Part shown: positions 11,651-22,640 of the stretch, piece after piece | How positions within the stretch are numbered: the stretch's first letter is position 1 | How the letters are laid out: each line of letters begins with the position of its first letter | Assembly: GCF_050003625.1 (NCBI RefSeq) | Contig: NC_134400.1 | Span: 195,561,918 to 195,625,917 of the forward strand | Source: Haematobia irritans | Lineage: Eukaryota > Arthropoda > Insecta > Diptera > Muscidae | Direction: 5' to 3' | Length of the DNA stretch: 64,000 bases | The notes under the pieces: generated by a model | Seen by the model: only the letters and a program-made list of their open reading frames with translations | Databases searched by the model: none | Told to the model about the DNA's origin: nothing | Position numbers and translations under genes: made by a program

Positions 11651-13490
11651 GGACCAACATTTTTCCAAAATTGGACCAAAAATAGCGGACACTTTGTCCA
11701 AATTAAATTAATATAATTTAAATGTTAAAATTTTTCCAAATTTTACTTCGATATAAAATCTTGTGAATTTTCTATAGAAAATTTTGTCACAATTTTACTT
11801 CTACAGAAAATGTCGTCAAAATTTTATTTATATGGAACATTTTGACAAAATTTTATTTCTGTAGAAAATTTTGTCAAATTTTTTTTTGTTGAAAATTTAG
11901 CAAAAATTTTACTTCTATAGAAAATTTTATCAACACTTTATTTCTATAGAAAATGTTGTCAATATTTTATTTCTATAGAAAATTTGTCAAACTATTATTT
12001 CTATAGAAAGTTATCGCAAAATTTTCATTCTATATAAAATTTTTGCATAATTTTGTATTTATACATTTTTTTTAAATTTTATTTCTGTACAAAATTTTGG
12101 CAAAATTTTATTTCTACAGAAAACGTTATCAATATTTTATTTCTATAGAAAATTTTTTCAATATTTTATTTCTATAGAAAATTTTGTCAATATTTTATTT
12201 CTATAGAAAATTTGTCAAACTATTATTTCTATAGAAAGTTATTGCAAAATTTTCTTTCTATATAAAATTTTTGCATAATTTTGTATTTATACAATTTTTT
12301 TTTTAATTTTATTTCGGTACAAAATTTTGGCAAAATTTTATTACTACGGAGAATTTTGACAAAATTTTATTTCTGTAGAAAATTTTGTCAAATTTTATTT
12401 CTATAGAAAATTTTGTCAATATTTTATTTCTATAGAAAATTTGTCAAACTATTATTTCTATAGAAAGTTGTCGCAAAATTTTCTTTCTATATAACATTTT
12501 TGCATACTTTTTTTATTTATACATTTTTTTTAATTTTATTTCTGTACAAAATTTTGACAAAATTTTATTACTACGGAGAATTTTGACAAAATTTTATTTC
12601 TGTAGAAAATTTTGTCAAATTTTATTTCTATAGAAAATTTTGTCAATATTTTATTTCTATAGAAAATTTGTCAAACTATTATTTCTATAGCAAGTTATCG
12701 CAAAATTTTCTATATAAAATTTTTGCATACTGTTTTTATTTATACATTTTTTTTTTAAATTTTATTTCTGTACAAAATTTTGGACCAACATTTTTCCAAA
12801 ATTGGACCAAAAATCGTACCAGCGGACCATTTGTCCAAATTAAATTAATATCATTTAAATGTTAAAATTTTTCCAAATTTTACTTAGATATAAAATCTTG
12901 TGAAATTTCTGTCTCAATTTTACTTCTACAGAAAATGTCGTCAAAATTTTATTTATATGGAAAATTTTGACAAAATTTTATTTATATGGAAAATTTTGAC
13001 AAAACTTTATTTCTGTAGAAAATTTTGTCAAATTTTATTTCTATAGAAAATGTTGTCAATATTTTATTTCTATAGAAAATTTGTCAAACTATTATTTCTA
13101 TAGAAAGTTATCGTAAAATTTTCTATATAAATTTTTTGCATACTTTTTTATTTATGCATTTTTTTTTAATTTTATTTCTGTACGAAATTTTGACAAAATT
13201 TTATTACTACGGAGAAGTTTGACAAAATTTTATTTCTGTAGAAATTTTGTCAAACTTCTATTTCTATAGAAAATTTTGTCAATATTTTATTTCTATAGAA
13301 AATTTGTCAAACTATTATTTCTATAGAAAGTTATCGCAAAATTTTCTATATAAAATTTTTGCATACTTTTTTTATTTATACATTTTTTTTTTAATTTTAT
13401 TTCTGTACAAAATTTTGGCAAAATTTTATTTCTGTACAAAATTTTTGGCAAAATTTTATTTCTGTAGAAAACTTGTTTAAAATTTTAGTT
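11651..13490 (-). repeat. 29-bp array with about 228-bp higher-order repeat
   Basis: Reverse-orientation 29-bp units organised into a larger repeat. The landmark ACTATTATTTCTATAG recurs at 11991, 12219, 12448, 12675, 13088 and 13311. Four intervals are 223-229 bp; one is 413 bp. Each larger unit includes the same non-canonical stretch (TTTTTGCATA, ATTTATACATTTTTTT, TTTCTGTACAAAATTTTG). In addition a segment starting TTGGACCAACATTTTTCC occurs at about 11651 and again at about 12779, so a block of about 1.13 kb has been duplicated. Confidence 0.9.
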
Positions 13491-15200
13491 CATTAAATTT
13501 TATTTCCAAATTTTATTTCATATCGAAAATTTTGTCAAAAATTCATTTCATATCGAAAATTTTGTAACAATTTTACTTATACAGAAAATGTCATAAAATT
13601 TTATTTCTATAGAAAGTTTTGACAAAATTTTATTTCTGTAGAAATTTTTGGTAAACTTTATTTTTGTAGAAAACTTTATTAGAATTTTAGTTCAAAATTT
13701 TATTTCCGTAGAAAATTTTGTCAAAACTTCATTTCCCTAGGAAAACAAAATTCATTTCTATAGGAAATTAAGCCAAGATTTTATTTCTATAGAAAATGTT
13801 GTGACTATTTTATTTCTATAGGAAATTTGTCAAACTTTTATTTCTATAAAAAAATTTTGCAAAACTTTTTTTCTATAAAAAATTTTGTCAACATTTTATT
13901 TCTATAGAAAATTATTTACATTGAAAATGTTGTCAAAATTTTATTTCTATAGAAATAAAATTTTGACAAAATTTAAGTTCTTTAAACAATTTTGTCAAAA
14001 TTTAAGTTCTTTAAAAAATTTTGTCAAAATTTAATTTCTATAAAAAATGTTGTCAAAATTTTACTTTTGTAGCAAATTTTTTGTAAACTTTTTGGTAGAA
14101 TATCCCATACACCAAAATTTCATTGGTTTAGAAAATTTTGTCAAAATTTAATTTCTATGGAAAATTTGTCAAACTTTTATTTCAAAAGAAATTTTTTTTC
14201 AATATTTTATTTGTTTAGAAAATTTTGTCAAAATTTCATTTGTACAGAAAATTTTGTCAAATATTCATTTTTGTCAAAATTTCATTTCATATCGAAAATG
14301 TTGTCACAATTTTACTTCTACAGAAAATGTCATTAAAATTTTATTTCTATGGAAATTTTAATTTCTGTAGAAATTTTTAGTAAACTTTATTTTGTAGAAA
14401 ACTTTGTTAATATTTTAGTTCAAAATTTTATTTCCGTAGAAAATTTTGTCAAAACTTAATTTCCCTGGGAAAAAAATTCATTTCTATAGGAAATTAAGCC
14501 AAGATTTTATTTTTATGGAAAATGTAGAAAGTTTTGTCAAAACTAAAGTTATTTAAAAAATTTTGTCAACATTTTATTTCTATAGAAAATTTTGTCAAAA
14601 TTTTACTTCTGTAGCAAATTTTTTGTCAATTTTTTGGTAGAAAATCCACAAACCAAAATTTCATCGCTTTAGGAAATTTTGTCAAAATTTAATTTCTATA
14701 GAAAATTTGTCAAACTTTTATTTCTATAAAAATTTTTCCAAAACTTTTTTCTAGAAAAAATTTTGTCAACATTTTATTTCTATAGAAAATGTTGTCAAAA
14801 TTTTATTTCTATAGAAAGTTTTGTCAAAATTTAAGTTCTTTAAAAAATGTTGTCAAAATTTTATTTCTATAGAAAATTTTGTCAAAATTTTACTTCTGTA
14901 GCAAATTTTTTTGTCAAATTTTTGGTAGAATATCCCACAAACCAAAATTTCATTGCTTTAGGAAATTTTGTCAAAATTTAATTTCTATAGAAAATTTGTC
15001 AAACTTTTATTTCTGTAGAAAGTTATTTTTCCATAATTTGGTATCTATACAACATTTTTTTAAAGTTTAATTTTGTACAAAATTTTGGCAAAATTTTATT
15101 TCTATAGAAAAATTTGTTAAAACTTTATTTCTATAGAAAAATTTGTTGGAATTTGATTTCTATAGAAAATTTTGTCAAAATTTTATTTCTATAGAAAATC
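13491..15200 (-). repeat. diverged 29-bp array with recurring GGTAGAATATCCCA motif
   Basis: Degenerate reverse-orientation units. A non-canonical segment containing TTTTTGGTAGAATATCCCA, then CCAAAATTTCATTG, occurs near 14090, 14630 and 14925. It resembles pieces of the array terminus trapped inside the array and copied with it. The block ends near 15195 beside AACCAAATTCCATTTTGTCC. Confidence 0.85.
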
Positions 15201-16195
15201 AACCAAATTCCATTTTGTCCAACCATCGCTCTGGCTTGTCACGCTAGACGTCATGTATTTTGGGTTTCTCATAAGAAATACATGTGAATAAGCGTTAATT
15301 TACCGACAGATGCTATGGTTGTGTTCACACTCTCAGGCAGCAAGTACTTGTTGACATTACACTCGTACATAATAGAATTAGAAGTTTGATGTTGGCATTT
15401 AAATTTCCAATAAGAAAGGTTATGCATTACCAACGAAGAGGTATTGTAAGGCCTTACATGAGGTTATAAATGTGGAGTAGTGTTGATTATTTTACTGCGA
15501 ATAACTGCACTCACAATTCCACTGTCTCTTTTGGTGGAATTTCATTCAATATTACCAATTTCAATGACACGAATTCTGCTGACTTGACGAATACTTGAGA
15601 ATACTAGAGAATGCCGACACAAAAATTCCTTCTAGAAAAATAAACTCTCGTCTGGGGAAAGATCATTTGCATGTCATCATATGAATTTATTTTTGTAAAT
15701 ATTTCTATATATTATTGGGCGTATTAACGCACCGCATCGCCATGGGATAGGCATCAGCCAGAGGAGCCGGCAGACAGACAGACGAACAATTCAGCTATAG
15801 TTCTTCCAAACAAGCCGGATCAGTGACGAGTTATGATGAAAAGCTGGAGTTTTTTTCTCTCTGCTTTACTATTCATTCTATGCGTAATTGCTTTTTTATT
15901 TGTTACGAATATGATTTGCTCTGTTTAATTTCCAGTGATCTTGGAATCGCTTGTTAATGGACAGCTCTGTTATTGTTGCGTTTTGTGTATGATGGTGTTG
16001 TGATCTTTCTCAGTGGCAAAACAAATGAATGTGGTGGTTTCACTTGGTAAATATGACATCACTAGAAACAGTGATGTCATATCCTCCATAATTCCAACCT
16101 CTATCCATCCATCCAACCAATGATATAGGCAATCACACAGCCATACCTTCTCTACCTACCTCAAATTATGCCACAGCAGTAACAGCAACAGCTTC
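15201..16195. other. unique sequence without recognised gene
   Basis: About 1 kb of less AT-rich sequence with a small perfect inverted repeat (separate entry). No ORF longer than a few dozen codons carries a recognisable motif. It could be intronic or intergenic; nothing in the sequence decides this. Confidence 0.5.
16051..16082. repeat. perfect 13-bp inverted repeat
   Basis: ATATGACATCACT and its exact reverse complement flank the loop AGAAAC. This is a short isolated hairpin just left of the large inverted duplication. Confidence 0.75.
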
Positions 16196-16424
16196 AGTTA
16201 TTTATCTGATCGTGATGCGGAACCGGTTATTTGCCAACACCAAACAAATCGCAACACATTTGAATATATGACGGTTATAATTTTAGTTTGTTTTGAATTA
16301 AAAGGTTCGTGTTTTGTGTTCTTGGAGGATAGAAAAAGTGAGTGTTATCGGAATTTGAAGAGAAATACAATCATCTTCAGAGCGTTTTTAGAGGATATTT
16401 ATATGTACATTTTGTCAATTTTTT

Positions 16425-17590
16425 TCTACAGAAAATTTTCTCAAACTTTTATTCTTATATACATTTTGTCAAGATTTTATTTCTACAGTAAATTTATTTA
16501 TTTCTACAGTAAATTTAGTCCAAATTTTATTTATAAAGAAAATTGTGTCAAAATTTTATTTATAAAGAAAATTTTGTCAAAATTTAATTTCTATAGAAAA
16601 TTTTCTAAAAGTTATATTTCTATAGAAATTTTTTTTAATTTTTTTTTCTATAGAAAATTTTTTCAAAATTTTATTTCTGTATAAAATTTACTCAAAATTT
16701 TATTTCTATAGAAAATTGTGTCAAAATTTTATTTCTATAGAAAATTGTGTCAAAATTTTATTTCTGTAGAAAATTTTGTCAAAATTTTATTTCTAGAAAA
16801 TTGTGTCAAAATTTTATTTCTAGAAAATTGTGTCAAAATTTTATTTCTATAGAAAATTTTGTCAAAATTTTATTTCTATAGAAAATTTTGTAAAAATTTT
16901 ATTTCTAGAAAATTGTGTCAAAATTTTATTTCTATAGAAAATTTTGTCAAAATTTTATTTCTATAGAAAAATTTTGTCCAAATTTTATTTGTATAGAAAA
17001 TTTTGTCAAAATTTTGTTTCTATAGAAAATTTTGTCAAAATTTTGTTTATAACGAAAATTGTGTCAAAAGTTTGTTTATAAAGAAAATTGTGTCAAAAGT
17101 TTGTTTATAAAGAAAATTGTGACAAAATTTAATTTCTATAAGAAATTTTCTCAAAATTGTATTTCTAGACAAAATTTTGTCAACATTTTATTTCTATAGA
17201 CATTTTTTTCAATTTTTTTTCTATAGAAAATTTTGTCAAGATTTTATTTCTATAGAAAATTTTCTCAACTTTTTATTTCTATAGAAAATTTTTTCAAATT
17301 TTTTTTCTACAGAAAATTTTGTCAAAATTTTATTTCTATAGAAAAATTTCTCAAAATTATATTTCTATAGAAAATTTTCTCAACATTTTATTTCTATAGA
17401 AAATTTTTTTCAATTTTTTTTTATAGAAAATTTGGTCAAAATTTTATTTCTAGAGAAAATTTTGTCAAAATTTTATTTCTGTAGAAAATTTACTCAAAAT
17501 TTTATTTCTATAGAAAATTGTGTCAAAATTTTCTTTCTATAGAAAATTTTATTTATAAAGAAATTTTTTTCAAAATTTTATTTCTATAGA
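16425..17590 (-). repeat. 29-bp array, left arm of the palindrome
   Basis: Near-consensus reverse units, many with GAAAATTGTGTCAAAATTTT. The stretch 17400-17575, recognisable by TTTCTAGAGAAAATTTTG and then TTTCTGTAGAAAATTTACTC, recurs in the same orientation at about 18613-18790, beyond the palindrome. Confidence 0.93.
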
Positions 17591-17599
17591 AAATTTTCT

Positions 17600-18410
17600 A
17601 TAGAAAGAAAATGTTGACACAATTTTCTACAGAAATCGAATTTTTGGCAAAATTTTCTACAGAAATAAAATTTTGACAAAATTTTCTATAGAAATAAAAA
17701 GTTGAGAAATTTTTCTATAGAAATAAAATTTTGACAAAATTTTCTATAGAAATAAGATTGTTGACAAAATTTTCTATAGAAATCAAATTGTTGACAAAAT
17801 TTTCAATAGAAATAAAATTTTGACACAATTTTCTATAGAAATAAAATTTTGAGTAAAGTTTTTACAGAAATAAAATTTTGAAAAAATTTTCTATAGAAAA
17901 AAAAATTGAAAACATTTTCTATAGAAATAAAAAGTTTAGAAAATTTTCTATAGAAATAAATTTTTGACAAAATTTTCTATAGAAATAAAATTGTTGACAA
18001 AATTGTCTATAGAAGTCAATTTTTTAACAAAATTTTCAATAGAAATAAGAAAAAATTCTATAGAAAAAAAAATTTTAAAAAATTTCTATAGAAATATAAC
18101 TTTGAGAAAATTTTCTATAGAAATAAAATTTTGACAAAATTTTCTATAGAAATAAAATTTTGACAAAATTTTCTGTAGAAATAAAATTTTGACAAAATTT
18201 TCTATAGAAATAAAATTTTGACAAAATTGTCTATAGAAATAAAATTTTGACACAATTTTCTTTATAAATAAAATTTGGACAATATTTTCTATAGAAATAA
18301 AATTTTGACAAAATTTTCTATAGAAATAAAATCTTGACAAAATGTATATAACAATAAAATTTTGAGAAAATTTTCTACAGAAAAATTGACAAAATGTACA
18401 TATAAATATC
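17600..18410 (+). repeat. 29-bp array, right arm of the palindrome
   Basis: Forward-orientation units that mirror the left arm, ending in ACAAAATGTACATATAAATA opposite the matching TATTTATATGTACATTTTGT of the left arm. Variants with TTGTTGACAAAATTTT occur in the middle. Confidence 0.93.
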
Positions 18411-18612
18411 CCCTAAAACGCTCTGAAGATGATTGTATTTCTCTTCAAATTCCGATAACACTCACTTTTTCTATCCTCCAAGAACACAAAACACGAATCT
18501 TTTAACTCAAAACAAACTAAAATTATAGGCGTCATATATTCAAATGTGTTGCGATTTGGTTGGTGTTGGCAAATAACCGGTTCCGCATCACGATCAGATA
18601 AATAACTGAAAA

Positions 18613-19750
18613 TAGAAAATTTTTTCAATTTTTTTTCTATAGAAAATTTGGTCAAAATTTTATTTCTAGAGAAAATTTTGTCAAAATTTTATTTCTGTAG
18701 AAAATTTACTCAAAATTTTATTTCTATAGAAAATTGTGTCAAAATTTTCTTTCTATAGAAAATTTTATTTATAAAGAAAATTTTGTCAAAATTTTATTTC
18801 TATAGAAAATTTTGTCAAAATTTTATTTCTATAGAAAATTTTCTCAAAATTTTATTTCTATAGAAAATTTTCTCAAAATTGTATTTTTATAGAAAATTTT
18901 CTCAAAATTATATTTCTATAGAAAATTTTCTCAACACTTTATTTCTATAGAAAATTTTATTTATAAAGAAAATTTTGTCAAAATTTTATTTATTAAGAAA
19001 ATTTTCTTAAAATTTTATTTCTATAGAAAATTTTCTCAAAATTATATTTCTATAGAAAAATTTCTCAACATTTTACTTCTATAGAAAATTTTTTTCAAAT
19101 TGGTTTTCTATAGAAAATTTGGTCAAAATTTTATTTCTAGAGAAAATTTTGTCAAAATTTTATTTCTGTAGAAAATTTACTCAAAATTGTATTTTTATAG
19201 AAAATTGTGTCAAAATTTTATTTCTATAGAAAATTTTGTCGAAATTTTATTTCTATAGAAAATTTTTTCAAAATTTTATTTATAAAGAAAATTGTGTCAA
19301 AATTTTATTTCTGTAGAAAATTTTCTCAACTTTTTATTTCTATATACAATTTTTTCAAAATTTTTTTCTATAGAAAATATTGCCAAAATTTTATTTCTCT
19401 AAAAAAATGTTGTCAAAATTTTATTTCTGTATAAAATTTTTGTCAACAATTTTATTTCTATAGAAAATGTTGTCAAAATTTTATTTGCAAAGAAAATTGT
19501 GTCAAAATTTTATTTCTATAGAAAATTTTTCTCAACTTTTTATTTCTATAGAAAATTTTGTCAAATTTTTTTCCTATAGAAAATTTTGCTAAAATTTTAT
19601 TTCTCTAAAAAATTTTGTCAAAAATTTATTTCTGTACAAAGTTTTGTCAAAATTTTATTTCTATAGAAAATTTTGTCAAAATTTTATTTATAAAGAAAAT
19701 TGTGTCAAAATTTTATTTCTATGGAAAATGTTGTCAAAATTTTATTTCTG
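18613..19750 (-). repeat. 29-bp array, block after the palindrome
   Basis: Reverse-orientation array that begins with a direct copy of the sequence at about 17400-17575. A third, partial copy of that motif series lies at about 19110-19205. The block ends sharply at about 19750, where G+C-richer sequence starts. Confidence 0.93.
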
Positions 19751-20370
19751 TGAGGCCCCTTATGACATCTACGAAAATGCGGCAGAGGACCTCTGGAAAA
19801 GAGAGGTAATGCGAAAGAGGTTCCGAGGAAATTACATCCCGAGGAACGTCGATTGGGTGTTTTGCCGGTATCATCAAATACGATGGTGTGTGTCATACCT
19901 CATGTGGACGCAATATTAGGTGCATAAAGAATTTTCCATCAAATGAATCCCCTATATGATTGTTTTTTAAAACTTTGTAGAAAAAACGAAGAGAGTCTAC
20001 TGATTTAAAAATAATCTGGTGTCGATTTTTAGAAAGGAATATTTTCATACAGATTAAGGTTATCAAACCCTGATCACGTATTACAAAAATGTTTCAGTTT
20101 GTTTGAGACCATATTTATTTCTTTTACTAATGTTAACTTAGATTTGCACTATGCAAGTTAGCTTAAATCTTGGCCACAGTAATTGCCTTTTAACACTTTG
20201 TTCGCTTTATGCTAATCAGTTGACATAGTTGCCACTATGGTTAATATAACGCTTTCCACAAAGAAAACCCAGCAAAATTTTTCATTGACGAATGGTATTT
20301 TCATACATCTAACATTGAAATTGAAATTTTACCAAAAATTTATCAAATTAAAAAATCTTATTTTGCAGTT
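19751..20370. other. unique sequence with a short GC-richer ORF fragment
   Basis: Right at the array edge, 19750-19919 is noticeably richer in G+C and open on the plus strand for about 55 codons (including YDIYENAAEDLWKREVMRKR, then RNVDWVFCRYHQIRW) before a stop. The frame starts inside the array, so no genuine start exists. I do not recognise the peptide; it could be a fragment of a host or transposon gene. From 19920 to 20370 the sequence is AT-rich with nothing recognised. Confidence 0.4.
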
Positions 20371-21715
20371 GTTGATCAATTTTTTTTTCAAAATTTGACT
20401 TTTATAGAAAATTTTCTGAAAATTTTATTTCTATTGAAAATTTTCTAAAAATGTTATTTCTATAAAAATTTTTGTCAACATTTTATTTCTATAAAAATTT
20501 TCTTAAAATTTTATTTTTATAGGAAATTTTCTCAAAAATTTATTTCTATAGAAAATTTTGTCAAAATTTTATTTCTATAAAAATGTTGTCACCATTTTTT
20601 GTCAAAATATTATTTCTATAGAAAATTTTCTCAAAATTTTATTGCTATAGAAAATTTTCTCAAAATTTTATTTCTATAGAAAATTTTCCCAAAATTTTAT
20701 TTCTATAAAATTTTTTGTCAAAATTTTATTTCTATAGGAAATTTTCTCTAAATTTTATTTCTATAGAAAATTTTCTCAAAATTTTATTTCTATAAAAAAA
20801 TTTCTTAACATTTTATTTCTATGGAAAATTTTATTTTGATATAGAAATTTATAAAAAATGTGTTTCTATATAAGCATTTTCTCAAAATTTTATTTCTATA
20901 GAAAATTTTCTCAAAATTTTAATTTAATAAAATTTTTTCTCAAAATTTTAATTTAATAAAATTTTTTGTCAAAATTTTGTATCTATAAAATTTTTAGTCA
21001 AAATTTTATTTCTTTAGAAAATTTTCTAAAAATTTAATTTCTATAGAAAATTTTCTCAAAATTTTATTTCTATAGAAAATTTTCACAAAATTTTATTTCT
21101 ATAAAAAAAATTCTCAGCATTTTATTTCTATGGAATATTTTATTTTGATATAGAAATTTATAAAAAATGTGTTTCTATATAAACATTTTCTCAAAGTTTT
21201 ATTTCTATAGAAAATTTTCTCAAAATTTTAATTTAATAAAATTTTTTGTCAAAATTTTATTTCTATAATTTTATTTCTTTAGAAAGTTTTCTCAAAATTT
21301 TATTTCTATCGGAAATTTACTCTAAATTTTATTTCTATAAAAAAATTTCTCAGCATTTTATTTCTATGGAAAATTTTATTTTGATATAGAAATTTATAAA
21401 AATGTGTTTCTATATAAGCATTTTCTCAAAATTTTATTTCTATAGAAAATTTTCTCAAAATTTTAATATAATAAAATTTTTTGTCAAAATTTTATTTCTA
21501 TAAAATTTTTTGTCAAAATTTCATTTCTTTAGAAAGTTTTCTAAAAATTTTATTTCTATAGGAAATTTTCTCTAAATTTTATTTTTTTAGAAAATTTTCA
21601 CAAAATTTTATTTCAATAAAAAAATTTCTTAAAATTTTATTTCTATGGAAAATTTTATTTTATTATAGAATTTTATACAAAAATTTATTTCTATATAAAA
21701 TATTTGTGTTTTTTT
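20371..21715 (-). repeat. 29-bp array with 236-309-bp higher-order repeat
   Basis: Reverse units mostly of the TTTTCTCAAAA sub-family. A marker segment starting ATTTTGATATAGAAATTT, followed by TGTGTTTCTATATAAGC, recurs at 20833, 21142 and 21378, with a degraded fourth copy near 21658. Larger units of about 309 and 236 bp have therefore been copied. The array fades at about 21715. Confidence 0.92.
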
Positions 21716-22557
21716 TTTCTATGGAGAAATTAATCTTGAAAAAAAAATCTATTACATAAGTTTTCTTCGAATTTTTCATTGGGTTATTGGATCGATCACT
21801 CACGCATTGTGTTTGTATTACATTTAGTTGGAGACTTACATTCAAACACGAGCACCGTACTAGAATTAGTTTAAAAAATTCTAAATTCTACGCAGCCAAA
21901 GTACGTTAATATATTCAATACAAAAAGAAGCTATTGTTCATTGTTGCTGTATGCATTGGAAAAACTGTGAGCGAGGTTCATTAATTAAATAACTTTGGCA
22001 GTTAGTCATGGGATTTTACACAAAAAAAAAAATATTAAAAAAATCCATAAAGTCTTTCTTCTGGTTCCAATCCACAGCCCAACCAGATAGTATCGAACGA
22101 AATTTATTGGATTTTAATATTATTTTAATACAATGGACAACTTGTTTAGCTTAACATTTTTCTTTGAGGGTAAAGATTTTTTTTTGCATGTAGAGTGTAA
22201 AACATCAATGGCCTCTGTCTGCAAAACATAATTTATGGCCATAGTTTTTCTTTTGTTGTCGCTTCCTTTGAAGTTGTTTTTTTCGGGGGGTTTGTCAAAT
22301 AAGTAGGTCTATGTGGCTCCGCTATTTTTTTCTAAAACTCATTTTGTTCGATTAGAGAGACAAATTCCTAGGTTGGCATAAAAACAAACACAATAGTTTA
22401 ATATAATTAATGCAAGCAAATTTAGTTGGTGATGTAAGGGTTTGAGGAAAATTGTGAATGGAAATATAGAAATTATTCAGCTTTAGCTAATTATGCAGAA
22501 GAACATATTTACCTTGTCCTTCCCAGTTATGGCTCAAGTCTAAAAGTTCAGTACTGA
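21716..22557. other. AT-rich spacer without recognised gene
   Basis: Non-repetitive sequence; no ORF or RNA gene is supported. The right edge joins the segment that is directly duplicated at 27305. Confidence 0.5.
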
Positions 22558-22640
22558 TTTAAATGAATTCTTGGTGAGAATACAAAGTGAACTAGTACTG
22601 TGGGTAACAAGTAAGGCCAGTTTGTTTAAAAAATTAAAAA
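22558..22640 (+). repeat. flank of duplicated segment, copy 1
   Basis: An approximately 83-bp unique sequence (starts TTTAAATGAATTCTTGG, includes GAACTAGTACTGTG and AAGTAAGGCCAG) that leads into the array. It is repeated almost exactly at 27305-27390 in the same orientation, also leading into an array whose first 240 bp match. The two copies therefore mark a tandem duplication with a period of about 4.75 kb. Confidence 0.9.

Larger units (their letters stand above)
16196..18612. repeat. large inverted duplication (palindrome) with array arms
   Basis: A unique segment of about 220 bp (16196-16415) recurs as its reverse complement at about 18405-18612, with only scattered differences. Between them the 29-bp array runs in '-' orientation (16425-17590) and flips to '+' (17600-18410) at about 17595, where two CTATAG motifs lie 17 bp apart. 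The arms are unequal (about 1.2 and 0.8 kb), so array length changed after the inversion. Both unique copies keep the same 60-odd-codon reading frame (for example SDRDAEPVICQHQ and FVFLEDRKSECYRNLKRN) with a few substitutions, but no domain is recognised. Confidence 0.9.
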
